Below the pieces are notes generated by a model. The model ran no database searches. It had not been told where the DNA came from and worked only from the letters and a program-made list of their open reading frames with translations. Shown in pieces: positions 23,227 through 31,874 of a stretch of 64,000 bases of DNA; position 1 is the stretch's first letter; every line of letters begins with the position of its first letter. The DNA is from Prorocentrum cordatum (taxonomy: Eukaryota > Sar > Dinophyceae > Prorocentrales > Prorocentraceae): NCBI GenBank assembly GCA_963575745.1, contig CAUYUJ010015737.1:10001-74000 (forward strand), given 5' to 3'. The position numbers and the translations under genes are program-made.

Positions 23227-23577
23227 GCACGACCACTGCGGCTGCGGTTTGTCGCCGTCGTCGCTGCTGTCGATGCGGCGAGCAGGGACCCGTTGGCGAT
23301 GCGCCGATGCTGGGCTCGCATTGCGTGACGGACTGCTCGAGTTCGTCGCTGCGCGGCGGCCAAGCTTTTTTCTCAGCAGCGCGAGGGCCCATCAGCGCGG
23401 CCAGTCTAAGGCAGACTGGAGCGGCGCGGGGGATGGTGAGACCCAAATGAAGCAACATGCCACAACGAAGCGTGCTTTGGCGCATGGCAAGGGACAGAAG
23501 CCCGTCCTCGAGTGGGACGCTGCGGGCCGCCCTTCGGCAGCGTCCAAATTCGAAGCGCCAGGGGCGCACGTTTCGAA

Positions 23578-23598
23578 CTTGAGCCAAAATGGTAACGG
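23578..23598 (-). promoter_or_regulatory. Dinoflagellate spliced-leader relic
   Basis: The minus strand reads CCGTTACC, ATTTTGG, CTCAAG. The known dinoflagellate leader reads CCGTAGCC, ATTTTGG, CTCAAG, so 19 of 21 positions agree and the 15 bases at the 3' end all match. Such genomic relics are known to form when a trans-spliced mRNA is reverse transcribed and reinserted. It precedes the LINE remnant and follows a CAG/CAA microsatellite. Confidence 0.85.
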
Positions 23599-23636
23599 CG
23601 TGTTGTTGCTGCTGCTGCTGTTGAATTTTCATTTCT

Positions 23637-24595
23637 GAAAAATAATTATTGTTGATCCCCCCCACCGGTGCAGACTGTTTTTTTCTCAATCAAACTGTGC
23701 CCTTCGACGCTCGCACCCTGTTTCTTGACAGGGAAAAATCTTCCTGCTCAAACTGGGCCACTGGCCCCCGGGTTACAACAACAACGGCTCCCGCTCGAGA
23801 CTTCCTCACAATTAAAGCAGGACCACCGCTCCCGCCCGAGACGTCCTCGCATTTTATTCAGGAATCGCGCTCTCGCTTGGGACTTCCTTGCAATGTATTC
23901 AAGAATCGCTCTCCCGGCGCTCTGGAGTCGCGCCCTCGCTGGAGACTTGCTTGCAACTTAAAGAAAAATGCCCTTGCGTTGGAATTTCCTGCAATTTGCC
24001 CAAGCGCCGCGCTCCAGACACCCAGACACCCAGGAGTCGCGCCCGTTGTGGCCCCATGTGCACGCCCTTCGTGGCCCCCCTGTCGCAATTTGCGCCCCCC
24101 TCACTGTCCTACGTGGCCCAGTTGCTACCCTCAGTGGCCCCATAGTTGCCTTCTGTGGCCCCGCATTATCTGCACTTCGTGGCCCCCGCTCGTTCGCGCT
24201 CCTCGTGGCCCCATACGCATTCCCTTCGTGTCCCCGCTGTCGCCCTTCCTGTCCTACTTCGCGTCCTTCGTGGCCCTGCTGTCGTTCTCTCTCGCTCTCG
24301 CTTTCGCTCGTCGTCGCCGTCGTCGTCGCCGTCGTCTTCGACGTCGTCGTCGTCGTCGTCGTCGTCGTGGTCGGTCCCCTGTCCGCCCCTCTTGGGGTCG
24401 GGTCGACGGTCCGCGGCCGCCCCGCCGATCAGCGCTGCCGCTGGCCAGGCGGACGGTCCGCGGCCGCACCGCCGCTCGCAGAAGGCGAAGAGGGCGGGCA
24501 TCGAGGGTTTGGGAAATACGCGTTATTGGACACTCGAACATATAAGGGCAAACAGTCTTAAAATTATTGTTGTTGTTGATGTTGTTGTTGAACTC
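23637..24595 (+). repeat. Dispersed repeat with ATTATTGTTGATCCCCC head, second full copy
   Basis: AAAATAATTATTGTTGATCC head, GGCCCCCGGGTTACAACAAC, degenerate CGCTCTCGCTTGGGACTTCC units (23780-23990), a CCTTCGTGGCCCC minisatellite (24040-24290), a TCGTCGTCG run (24300-24370) and the 3' module with GAAGAGGGCGGGCATCGAGG (24485) ending in a TTG run. Same order as 12830-13600. Confidence 0.55.
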
Positions 24596-24604
24596 TCACA
24601 TCGG

Positions 24605-24720
24605 GAAAATCTTTGCGGGCGCGCCTTCTCTCCGTTAACGGCCGGCGCCCCCGCGCCAGGATGTGGCAAGCGAGAACGGCGCCGCCGGGAAGCCCTGACT
24701 GGAAACTTCCAGAGGCCCTC
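24605..24720 (-). repeat. YR-E terminal repeat A2
   Basis: Starts (plus strand) GAAAATCTTTGCGGGC and ends near CCAGAGGCCC. Matches A1 at 26147-26263. Confidence 0.75.
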
Positions 24721-25148
24721 CCGGCAGGAGCGCCGGCAACAGCACACTGCAGTGCACTAGGGCGGCTGAGGGTGGGACAAGAGCACAATGGCACACCCAG
24801 CGGCAAGAGCAGGAGGCCAGATGCCTGCGCGCACGCCCTGGAAAAACGGCATCCTTCCGCGGCGACAGACCGACGCCCATGAGGGCAGGCCGCGGCCCAG
24901 AGTCAGCACGGACTCGTTCGCGCAGGCACCAGCGGGACTGCCCCCGCTAGGGGGCTAGCACCGCCAGCGAGCCAGCTCCCCCCTGGCCAATCAACCGACC
25001 AACCAGCCAGCCGACGACAGCGAAGAAGAGGAGCGAGGCGGACGGGAGTGAGCCGCAGCCCGCTGTTGGCGCCAACCAGGCCAAGGGCACTACGCAGGGG
25101 AACCAGAGAAGCAGGGAGGCACAGAGATTAGTGCAGCCCCGCCCTGCC

Positions 25149-25197
25149 GATTTTCATAGCCCCCAAATCGCGTAGCGATTTGGGGGGCAGGAAAATC
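25149..25197. repeat. Junction hairpin H1 (inverted orientation)
   Basis: GATTTTC and GAAAATC flank a stem CCCCCAAATCGC / GCGATTTGGGGGG with apex GTA. The ATAG and CAG side motifs are exchanged relative to H2, H3 and H5, so this copy points the other way. Confidence 0.75.
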
Positions 25198-25489
25198 TTC
25201 AGGGCGCACATGAGTGCGCCTCTCTGCCTTTGTGCATCTTGGCTTCTATGCCTCGGTCAGCCATGCGCTTGGCCGCAGCGTGCGTTATTCTCACTCGCCC
25301 AGGGCTGCTTGGCGGCAGGTGGTTCCTCTTCCGCTTCCTCCCTCGGTTGGTCGGTTGGTTGGCTTGGCGCTGGTGGCGTGCGCTGTGGCTCCTTGCAGCG
25401 ACCTCGTGGCTCTCTGCTGGTGCTCCTCGTTGCCACTTCGCCGCCGCTCCTCGTCGCCATTGCCTTCCCGCAGTCAGCTTCGGTGACAG

Positions 25490-25900
25490 CGCCGCAACAG
25501 CCCTGAGGGAGGCTGCTCTGCAGGGCGGGACGCCCTGGCGCGCGTGGCCCGTGGCAGCGCCGCAACAGCCCTGAGGGAGGCTGCTCTGCAGGGCGGAACG
25601 CCCTGGCGCCAGTGGCCCGTGGCAGCGCCGCAACAGCCCTGAGGGAGGCTGCTCTGCAGGGTGGAACGCCCTGGCGCGCTTGGCCCGTGGCAGCGCCGCA
25701 ACAGCCCTGAGGGAGGCTGCTCTGCAGGGCGGAACGCCCTGGCGCCAGTGGCCCGTGGCAGCGCCGCAACAGCCCTGAGGGAGGCTGCTCTGCAGGGTGG
25801 AACGCCCTGGCGCGCTTGGCCCGTGGCAGCGCCGCAACAGCCCTGAGGGAGGCTGCTCTGCAGGGCGGAACGCCCTGGCGCCAGTGGCCCGTGGCAACCC
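25490..25900 (+). repeat. 68-bp tandem array
   Basis: Six units at 25490, 25558, 25626, 25694, 25762 and 25830, with GCGCCGCAACAGCCCTGAGG and GAGGCTGCTCTGCAGGGC; the ends alternate between GCGCCAGTGGCC and GCGCGCTTGGCC. Lies between hairpins H1 and H2 inside the B2 module of YR-E. Confidence 0.9.
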
Positions 25901-26104
25901 TGCAGCGCCGCAACTGCGGTTTGTTACCCACCCACATCCACCCGTTCGTTCTGCGTTTTCGGTTGGGTCGACGCTCCTGCCAGACGGGCCCGTGGAGAAA
26001 CTCCAGTCGGGTCCAGTCTGGCGGCGCCTTGTCTCCCGCTGGCCCAAAGGCAGCGCGGGAGCGTCGACCCATTTGTGGGGATGAGACGCATGGTAGCCCG
26101 CAAA

Positions 26105-26153
26105 GATTTTCCTGCCCCGCAAACCGCTACGCGGTTTGCGGGCTATGAAAATC
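26105..26153. repeat. Junction hairpin H2
   Basis: GATTTTC-CTGCCCC, stem GCAAACCGC / GCGGTTTGC around apex TAC, then GGGCTAT-GAAAATC. It forms the A1/B2 junction of YR-E. Confidence 0.8.
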
Positions 26154-26339
26154 TTTGCGGGCGTGCCTTCTCTCCGTTAACGGCCGGCGCCCCCGCGCCA
26201 GCATGTGGCAAGCGAGCGAGAACGGCGCCGCCGGGAAGCCCTGACTGGAAACCTCCAGAGGCCCAATGCATCCAGGAAGGGCTCGCGGACAATGCGCGCA
26301 AGCGCGCGGGCCTGTTCTCTGCGCGCAAACAGGCACGCG

Positions 26340-27229
26340 TCAGTCCTCACCACTCGAATCAGAATTCTGCACCAGCCAATCGGCGGCGGCCACAGCACCT
26401 CGCGACCGCGCTGTCGCGTAGCCAAACGCGGCCAGTCCTTTCCAGCCCCCAGACCAGAATAATGCTGACGGGCCTCCCGCGCGCAAAGCGTCATCGGCGA
26501 AACCTCGGCGGAATGCGTGAGTCCCCCATGCCGCGGCGCCTGGGTACCCGAGCGCGGCCGCCCCAGCTTTCAAAAACCCAAGTGCTTCTGGATACCTGAT
26601 TCCGCCGAAGGGCACTGCATTCTGCGCGGCTGCTTCGGCTGAGAGCGCAAACGCCGCAGAGAGGCAAACCACTGGCAGCGCAAGCGCACCTCCGAGTCAC
26701 CTCCACTGGCGCACTGTAGCATTTTCTCCGTGGGAAGGTGATCACGACTCACCCTGGAGCCAGCGCTCTCGATGCGGAACGGCGCTGTCTCTGTTCCAAG
26801 CGCCAAGCACTCAGACGAATACCGAAGGCAAAAATGCCTGGCAACCACCCACGACCATGCTATGTCTTGGCGGCCTGCTGCTCTCGCCCACGTGGTCAAG
26901 GCTATTGTTTTGGCAGCTGTGGCCCACACTCTGGGGCTGGTCGGCCGTTCACATGCCTTTTCTGCTCCTCGCACGAGCCGGCTAGTGTCCGCCAAATCGC
27001 CAAGTGGAGCACGTTGCAGCGCCAGCACAGAACGAATATGCGAACAATATCTTCCCAGGGATGCACTATTGCGAAAGAACGTGCTGGAAACGCACACAGC
27101 CGGGCATTGTGGCGGCCACGGCTGCACGCCCGCCAGAGCAGCAGCCTCGCCCCAAAGTTCAACTGCAGCTGCATACGACGAAGCACTCCTCCTCCAATTG
27201 CAGAATTCCAGCCAAGTCGCACGCTCCTC
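26340..27229 (-). pseudogene. YR-E tyrosine recombinase, 3' part (frameshifted)
   Basis: The C-terminal two thirds of a YR of the YR-B/C/D type. It begins EERATWLEFCNWRRSA right after YR-D, continues with ARHFCLRYSSECL (first catalytic Arg), shifts frame near 26745 into RRKCYSAPVEV with a CAC / CGVC cysteine pair, shifts again near 26650 into THAFRRGFADDAL (H-x-x-R) and SGGWKGLAAFGYATA (W and the Tyr nucleophile), and ends at 26340. All catalytic residues are present but in three frames, so it is inactive. Confidence 0.8.
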
Positions 27230-27780
27230 GAAAATCTTCTGCGTTCGGCCATGCGCCCGTGAAGTTGGGCGTCGCCTCCGCGCTAACAATTGGCGAGCGG
27301 AAATGTTTGGCGCCGCCAGGTTGGCCCAGACTGGACATCCACCAGGGCCCCAACCTGACCAAGGCGCCGCCCAACAAACGCGTAGCCACAAGGGCGGGAA
27401 TGGGTGGGATGCGAGCCCAATGGGCGCGCTTGCACCGCACGGCCTGGGAACGACGGTGGGCGCCGGCCCCCGTGCAGCCTTCACTGCGACGCCGCCGCCA
27501 CCTGCCAGCCCAGGAACAGCGGAGCGTGGCCCAAGGCACGCCAACAACCAACCAACCAACCAACGGCAGGAGAAGGAGGAGGAACCGCCTGCCGCTACGC
27601 AGCGCGCGGCCGTGAGAACCACCTGCTGCAATGCAGCGCACGGCCGTGAGCATCCGCCTGCTGCGCTGCAGCGAAAGGCCGTGAGACACCACTCCGCTGC
27701 ACCACAGCGGTGCCAAGGCTGTGAGAAGGAAGGAAGCCCAGAGGCACAGAAGCCAAGAAGCCCACAAAGGCCTCCCTGAA

Positions 27781-27829
27781 GATTTTCCTGCCCCCCAAAC
27801 CGCTACGCGATTTTGGGGCTATGAAAATC
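27781..27829. repeat. Junction hairpin H3
   Basis: GATTTTC-CTGCCCC, stem CCAAACCGC / GCGATTTTGG with apex TAC and one mismatch, then GGCTAT-GAAAATC. It is the A1/B2 junction of YR-D. A truncated copy at 30208-30250, ending GAAATTC, marks the outer end of B1 at the target. Confidence 0.8.
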
Positions 27830-29644
27830 TTCTGCGTTCGGCCATGCGCCCGTGAAGTTGGGCGTCGCCTCCGCGCTAACAATTGGCGAGCGGAAATGTT
27901 TGGCGCCGCCAGGTTGGCCCAGACTGGACATCCACCAGGGCCCAACGCATGCAGTCTGGGCCAATTGGCTACCCTGCCCGAAAACGACAGCATGCGCGGA
28001 CAGCCGCCAGGCGCAGGGCGAACGTTGCCACGGACGATGAGGGATATTTGTTTTGGCTTCCGCGCCCAATGCATGCGAAGACGCTCTCTCGTCTTCGTCA
28101 CCGCTCGATTCCGAGTGTTCGGTGGGCCACTGCGCAGCTGCAAATTGCCCTCGAGATTGGGCAGTGGCATAGCCGAAAGCGGCCACGCCCTTCCAGCCTC
28201 CCGACCAGAAGAGGGCTGACAAACCACCTGCCTGGAGAGCGTCGTTGGCGAATCCCCGCCGGAACGCATGCGTGCCCCAGTGCTCACTTTGGGGCAAAGC
28301 TATAGCCGCAGCACCTGCTTTCAGAAATCCCAGAGCTTCCGCATAAGTGATGTGTGCGAAAGGCAGAGGATTACCATGCGCAGCTTCGCGCAGGCCACAC
28401 ACGCCACAAAGATCACTTCGCGTGTCCCCGCATAAACACTTGCGAACTACCTCGACAGGCGTGCTGTAGCATTTTCTGCGGGTGAACGTGACAACTGCCT
28501 CTGTGCCTCCGCCGTTGAACCGGTAAAGTGCTGAAGGCGAGCCCAAAGGAAGCACCTCCGAAGCGCACCGCAGACAAAAGTGCCGAGCCACCACGTATGA
28601 CAGGGCCAAGTCACGACGATTGGCGTCAGTTGCCCACCGTGCCAAATCCCGCGTTTGCGCCTTGGATGCCCATATACGTGGGCGCACTCGACTGGCCGCT
28701 GCCTTCTGAGCGCCTCTTACTAACCGTGTCGTATCGCTCAATTCCCCAGCAGGAACACGCAGAAGGGCCAACACCGACCGGATATGAGAGAAATAACGTC
28801 CCAGAGAAGCACTGCTGCGGAAGAAAACACAGAAAGCTGACACGGAAGAGTGCGACGGCGGCCACGGCGGTTCACGCGCCAGGGCCGCGGCCTGACCCCA
28901 CAGATGAACCGCACTCGCATATTGCGACGCACTGCGCTTCCAACCAGAGAATTCCAGCCACGTAGCTTGCAACTCGAACGAATCCACGCTTGCATCGTCC
29001 TTCCGAGCTCGTTTTGCAACAGCCCGTGGGCCTAACTCGAGCACTCCGAACGGTTGGTCGGGCAATTTGGCCATGTCCCGGAGAGCGTTGGCGAGCACGT
29101 CCGGCGCCAGAGCCAGTCGTTGCTGTCTGGCCTGCGCGACAAGCGCCAGTGCGGCCATGCCTCGGTCCCCGCGCTGCGCCCCAGACTGCGCCTCAAAAGC
29201 GGGGGGCGTATGCGCGGGGAAGGGCTTCTGGGCTGCCGCGGCAACCTCGGCATCCTCGGTCTGACCGCCGACTGGCGATGGCACTGTCTGCGCCAACCCA
29301 CGTTGAGCAAGGGACGAGTAATTGTCGCATAAACGTAATAACCTGGAAAGGAATTCAGGCGTACACGTTGCCAGCGGCTTCCAAATGATACGGGCGCTGT
29401 CTTGGTCCAATCCTGAAAAATCCCGGGGGTCCTCAGCGCCAGCACGAGCCAGTCCAGAACACAACTCTTCCAATCCAACTCCCGGGGCATGCGTGCCCGC
29501 GGCTTGTCGGGTGAAGTCTGGCAGAGCGCCGCGGAGGCCAAGCGGGGGCGCGGCTTCGGCCTGGCCGCCTCCTGGCCCATCACTGGCGGCGTTGCTGGCT
29601 GCTGCTATGGCTTGGGCGCGGCTTTTGCCAATGAACTGTAGCAT
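27803..29644 (-). CDS. YR-D tyrosine recombinase with C-terminal extension
   Basis: Integrates the circular DNA form of the element. Start at ATG 29644 (MLQFIGKSRA), the position matching the start in the related copies and directly after a spliced-leader-like box. The frame gives 613 aa: catalytic R359 (ARHFCLR), K391 (RRKCYS), H459-x-x-R462 (THAFRRGFA), W484 and nucleophile Y492. A CLC / CGVC cysteine pair lies at about 403-416. Relatives stop near residue 517 (SDSSGED or SSSDGE). Here the stop is lost and the frame runs about 95 residues through terminal repeat A1 into the hairpin. No frameshift. The element may be mobile if RT is supplied in trans. Confidence 0.8.
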   Translation of the reverse strand: MLQFIGKSRAQAIAAASNAASDGPGGGQAEAAPPLGLRGALPDFTRQAAGTHAPGVGLEELCSGLARAGAEDPRDFSGLDQDSARIIWKPLATCTPEFLSRLLRLCDNYSSLAQRGLAQTVPSPVGGQTEDAEVAAAAQKPFPAHTPPAFEAQSGAQRGDRGMAALALVAQARQQRLALAPDVLANALRDMAKLPDQPFGVLELGPRAVAKRARKDDASVDSFELQATWLEFSGWKRSASQYASAVHLWGQAAALAREPPWPPSHSSVSAFCVFFRSSASLGRYFSHIRSVLALLRVPAGELSDTTRLVRGAQKAAASRVRPRIWASKAQTRDLARWATDANRRDLALSYVVARHFCLRCASEVLPLGSPSALYRFNGGGTEAVVTFTRRKCYSTPVEVVRKCLCGDTRSDLCGVCGLREAAHGNPLPFAHITYAEALGFLKAGAAAIALPQSEHWGTHAFRRGFANDALQAGGLSALFWSGGWKGVAAFGYATAQSRGQFAAAQWPTEHSESSGDEDERASSHALGAEAKTNIPHRPWQRSPCAWRLSAHAVVFGQGSQLAQTACVGPWWMSSLGQPGGAKHFRSPIVSAEATPNFTGAWPNAEDFHSPKIA

Positions 29645-29663
29645 TTGGGCCTTGGGGCTACGG
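29645..29663 (-). promoter_or_regulatory. Spliced-leader-like box before YR-D recombinase
   Basis: Minus strand CCGTAGCC, CCAAGG, CCCAA, directly followed by the ATG. It keeps the 5' CCGTAGCC and a GG-CCCAA 3' part; the middle is diverged. Confidence 0.55.
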
Positions 29664-29766
29664 AAAGCCCTTGGCAGCAGGCAGAAGCGCGACGAGCACA
29701 ACAAACGCCACACTCGATGACTGACGATGCGGGCGATGCATTTCCCGACCGCAGGCCGCAAGGCAG

Positions 29767-29968
29767 TCATTGGGGCCATGGTGCGTCTGATGGCATGCTC
29801 CACGGAACATTGGTGAAACCTGCTCGCTGCATCGCCTCCAGCGAAGCATATTTTTCTTTCGGTCTCGTTGGCGCATCTGCGAGATTCAACTGGCTAGGCA
29901 CGTAGAAACTCGACAGCAGCGTGCCTGTCCTGGCTACGCGGAGCCAAAGGTCACCGATCAGCTCGTTC
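29767..29968 (-). pseudogene. YR-D RNase H C-terminal remnant
   Basis: Encodes LIGDLWLRVA, FYVPSQLNLADAPTRPKEK and ends DAPWPQ at 29767, matching the end of RNase H in YR-C (FYVPSHLNLADAPTRP). The B1 module joins it at its N-terminal side through CCAACC repeats, so the catalytic D, E and D are absent. Confidence 0.8.
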
Positions 29969-30250
29969 AACCAACCAACCAACCAACCAACGGCAGGAGA
30001 AGGAGGAGGAACCGCCTGCCGCTACGCAGCGCGCGGCCGTGAGAACCACCTGCTGCAATGCAGCGCACGGCCGTGAGCATCCGCCTGCTGCGCTGCAGCG
30101 AAAGGCCGTGAGACACCACTCCGCTGCACCACAGCGGTGCCAAGGCTGTGAGAAGGAAGGAAGCCCAGAGGCACAGAAGCCAAGAAGCCCACAAAGGCCT
30201 CCCTGAAGATTTTCCTGCCCCCCAAACCGCTACGCGATTTTGGGGCTATG

Positions 30251-30867
30251 AAATTCGCTCGCACTGCCGCCTGACCGCTCGCTCGCTTGGCAGCTGCACG
30301 GGGCAGCAGGTTGACATCAGCAGCGGGGTAATCTGCCATCCGGGCCAGATCTCCGATTGCCTCAGCACCCACTTTCGGGGGAAGGGTTGTCTTTCACGCC
30401 GCGCCCGGGCAACGAGAGCGAGCGCAAGTGGGGGACTGGCAACGACCCTGAGGCTGCACATGCGAAACTAGCGATGACGTTGCCACGACAACTGCGCTGG
30501 ACAAAGCCTCTGACTGCCGAACTGGCCTGGCCACATGCACCTGGCACAGCTGCAGAAACCGTGCCACGAACTGCCTCGAGCAAGCTGCCAGGGGCTGCCA
30601 GATCTCCTGCGCGTCTTCCACTGACAAGCCATCGAAATCGGCAGCCCCGCCAGCGCCGGCGCGCAGAAGCTCCGCGTGCAGAACGTCAGCAGCTGGCCCT
30701 GGCGGAGTCGCAGACGCCACTTGCCGAATGAGATTGTGGAACAGAATGGGAGCCGCAGCAATATTGCTGGGAGCGCCCTCAGCACCAGGAGACCCTCCAG
30801 CAGCCTGCGCGGCAGCAGGAGACAGCGCAGAGTGGGCCTCACGACTGCGCGCAATGAAGTCTAACAT
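30251..30867 (-). pseudogene. YR-E tyrosine recombinase, 5' part (frameshifted)
   Basis: Starts MLDFIARSREAH at ATG 30867 and contains LIRQVASATPPGPAADVLHA and IWQPLAACSRQFVARFLQLC, the conserved N-terminal domain of the YR-B/C/D recombinases. Frames shift near 30470 and again near 30370. It breaks at KRASGQ...ANF against YR-D, exactly where the 3' part at 27229 resumes (EERATWLEF). Confidence 0.75.
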
Positions 30868-30872
30868 GCCAG

Positions 30873-30893
30873 CTTGCGCCTAAATGGCTACTG
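30873..30893 (-). promoter_or_regulatory. Spliced-leader relic before YR-E recombinase
   Basis: Minus strand CAGTAGCC, ATTTAGG, CGCAAG: 18 of 21 positions agree with the leader. It ends 5 bases before the ATG at 30867. This is the clearest of the boxes in front of YR genes. Confidence 0.75.
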
Positions 30894-31588
30894 AGCAGCG
30901 CAGACATGAGACGTGCGGTAGGATGCGCCATCTGAGCACGGAAACGCGGAAAAGCGACTGAACAACCCAAGCGCCAATCGGCGATTGCGCGGAATCGGAC
31001 CCCAATCCGAGCGACACCGTGATGAGACAGGTTCGACCCGTCCATCGAAGCGCGAAAATCTCGTTGGCCCGGCCGTGTGCCGGTTGTGTGGGCTGGGTTC
31101 CCGCGCCGTCTATGGGCGAGTGGAACAATTTGGCGCCGCCAGGCTGGCCCAGACTGGAAATCCACCAGGAGCCCGCCAGGCAAGAAAACCGCCCTAATCA
31201 GCACCAGCGCGAGGGTGGCAGTGGGTGGGAAACGCGCTTCCCCAGGCAGCCCTGCGCAGAAGTATCGCAGAAGCTTCGCAGGCGCCTCGGACACGCCTCA
31301 CCACGGCACGTCCGCCAAGCGGCCGAGCAAGCTGAGCGCCACCCGGCGCTACCCCAAGCACCCAGGAGCATGGCGGAGAGGCCGCCAACCAACCCCCAGC
31401 CATCCGAGTAGCGAGGACGAGGAGGAGAGGACCACCTGCCGCCCAGCAGCACCCAGGCCGTGAGAATGCCCCAGCCAAGGACGAGGAAAGGACAACCGCC
31501 TGCCGCCCAGCAGCGCCCAAGCCGTGAGAATTCCTCTGTGGTGCCAGGAAGCGGAGAAGCCAAGAAGCCCCAGGAAGGCCTGCCCCGC

Positions 31589-31632
31589 GATTTTCCTGCC
31601 CCGCAAACCGCGGTTTGCGGGCTATGAAAATC
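31589..31632. repeat. Junction hairpin H5
   Basis: GATTTTC-CTGCCCC, stem GCAAACC / GGTTTGC without the TAC apex (GCAAACCGCGGTTTGC), then GGGCTAT-GAAAATC. A1/B2 junction of YR-C. Confidence 0.8.
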
Positions 31633-31874
31633 TCGTTGGCCCGGCCGTGTGCCGGTTGTGTGGGCTGGGTTCCCGCGCCGTCTATGGGCGAGTGGAACAA
31701 TTTGGCGCCGCCAGGCTGGCCCAGACTGGAAATCCACCAGGAGCCCAATGCATCCAGGGTGGGCCACCTGGCCTCGCCAAACTCGCGCAGCCAGGACGGC
31801 GGGACGGCCGCGCAGGCGCAACCAACACGCACAATCGGACCCATTTTTAGCTCGCCCACTGCATCCGAGTGTGC

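Larger units (their letters stand above)
18490..23600 (-). mobile_element. Decayed LINE retrotransposon
   Basis: A minus-strand non-LTR element with many frameshifts. In order of transcription: a spliced-leader relic (23598-23578), an ORF1-like segment, a possible endonuclease region (about 22080-21500), a linker, and RT motifs in at least three frames (20510-19900), followed by an unrecognised C-terminal region to about 18.5 kb. Target duplications and a poly-A tail are not visible. It is too broken to be autonomous. Confidence 0.65.
27230..30250 (-). mobile_element. YR-D: deletion derivative of a YR retrotransposon
   Basis: Order on the minus strand: B1 (30250-29970), end of RNase H, YR gene, A1 (27943-27823), B2 (27822-27351), A2 (27350-27230). 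A1 and A2 (121 bp) look identical, as do B1 and the matching 276 bp of B2, so insertion was recent. Gag, RT and most of RNase H are missing: B1 is joined directly to the last 70 codons of RNase H. It interrupts the YR gene of YR-E. Confidence 0.8.
24605..31053 (-). mobile_element. YR-E: old YR retrotransposon, interrupted by YR-D (and by YR-C upstream)
   Basis: The 3' part is 24605-27229 and an upstream part is 30251-31053. The two halves of its recombinase gene meet if YR-D (27230-30250) is removed. Terminal repeats: A2 24605-about 24720 and A1 26147-about 26263, which differ by about three substitutions and a 4-bp insertion, so this copy is older than YR-C and YR-D, whose A repeats are identical by eye. 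B2 lies between them and holds a 68-bp array and two opposed junction hairpins. Its gag and pol would lie beyond YR-C and were not found. Confidence 0.65.

Noticed and set aside
24605-31632. Hairpin-separated units resembling integron cassettes with attC sites
   Set aside because: The context is eukaryotic YR retrotransposons; hairpins lie at the junction of split direct repeats, not after each gene, and there is no integrase-cassette layout.
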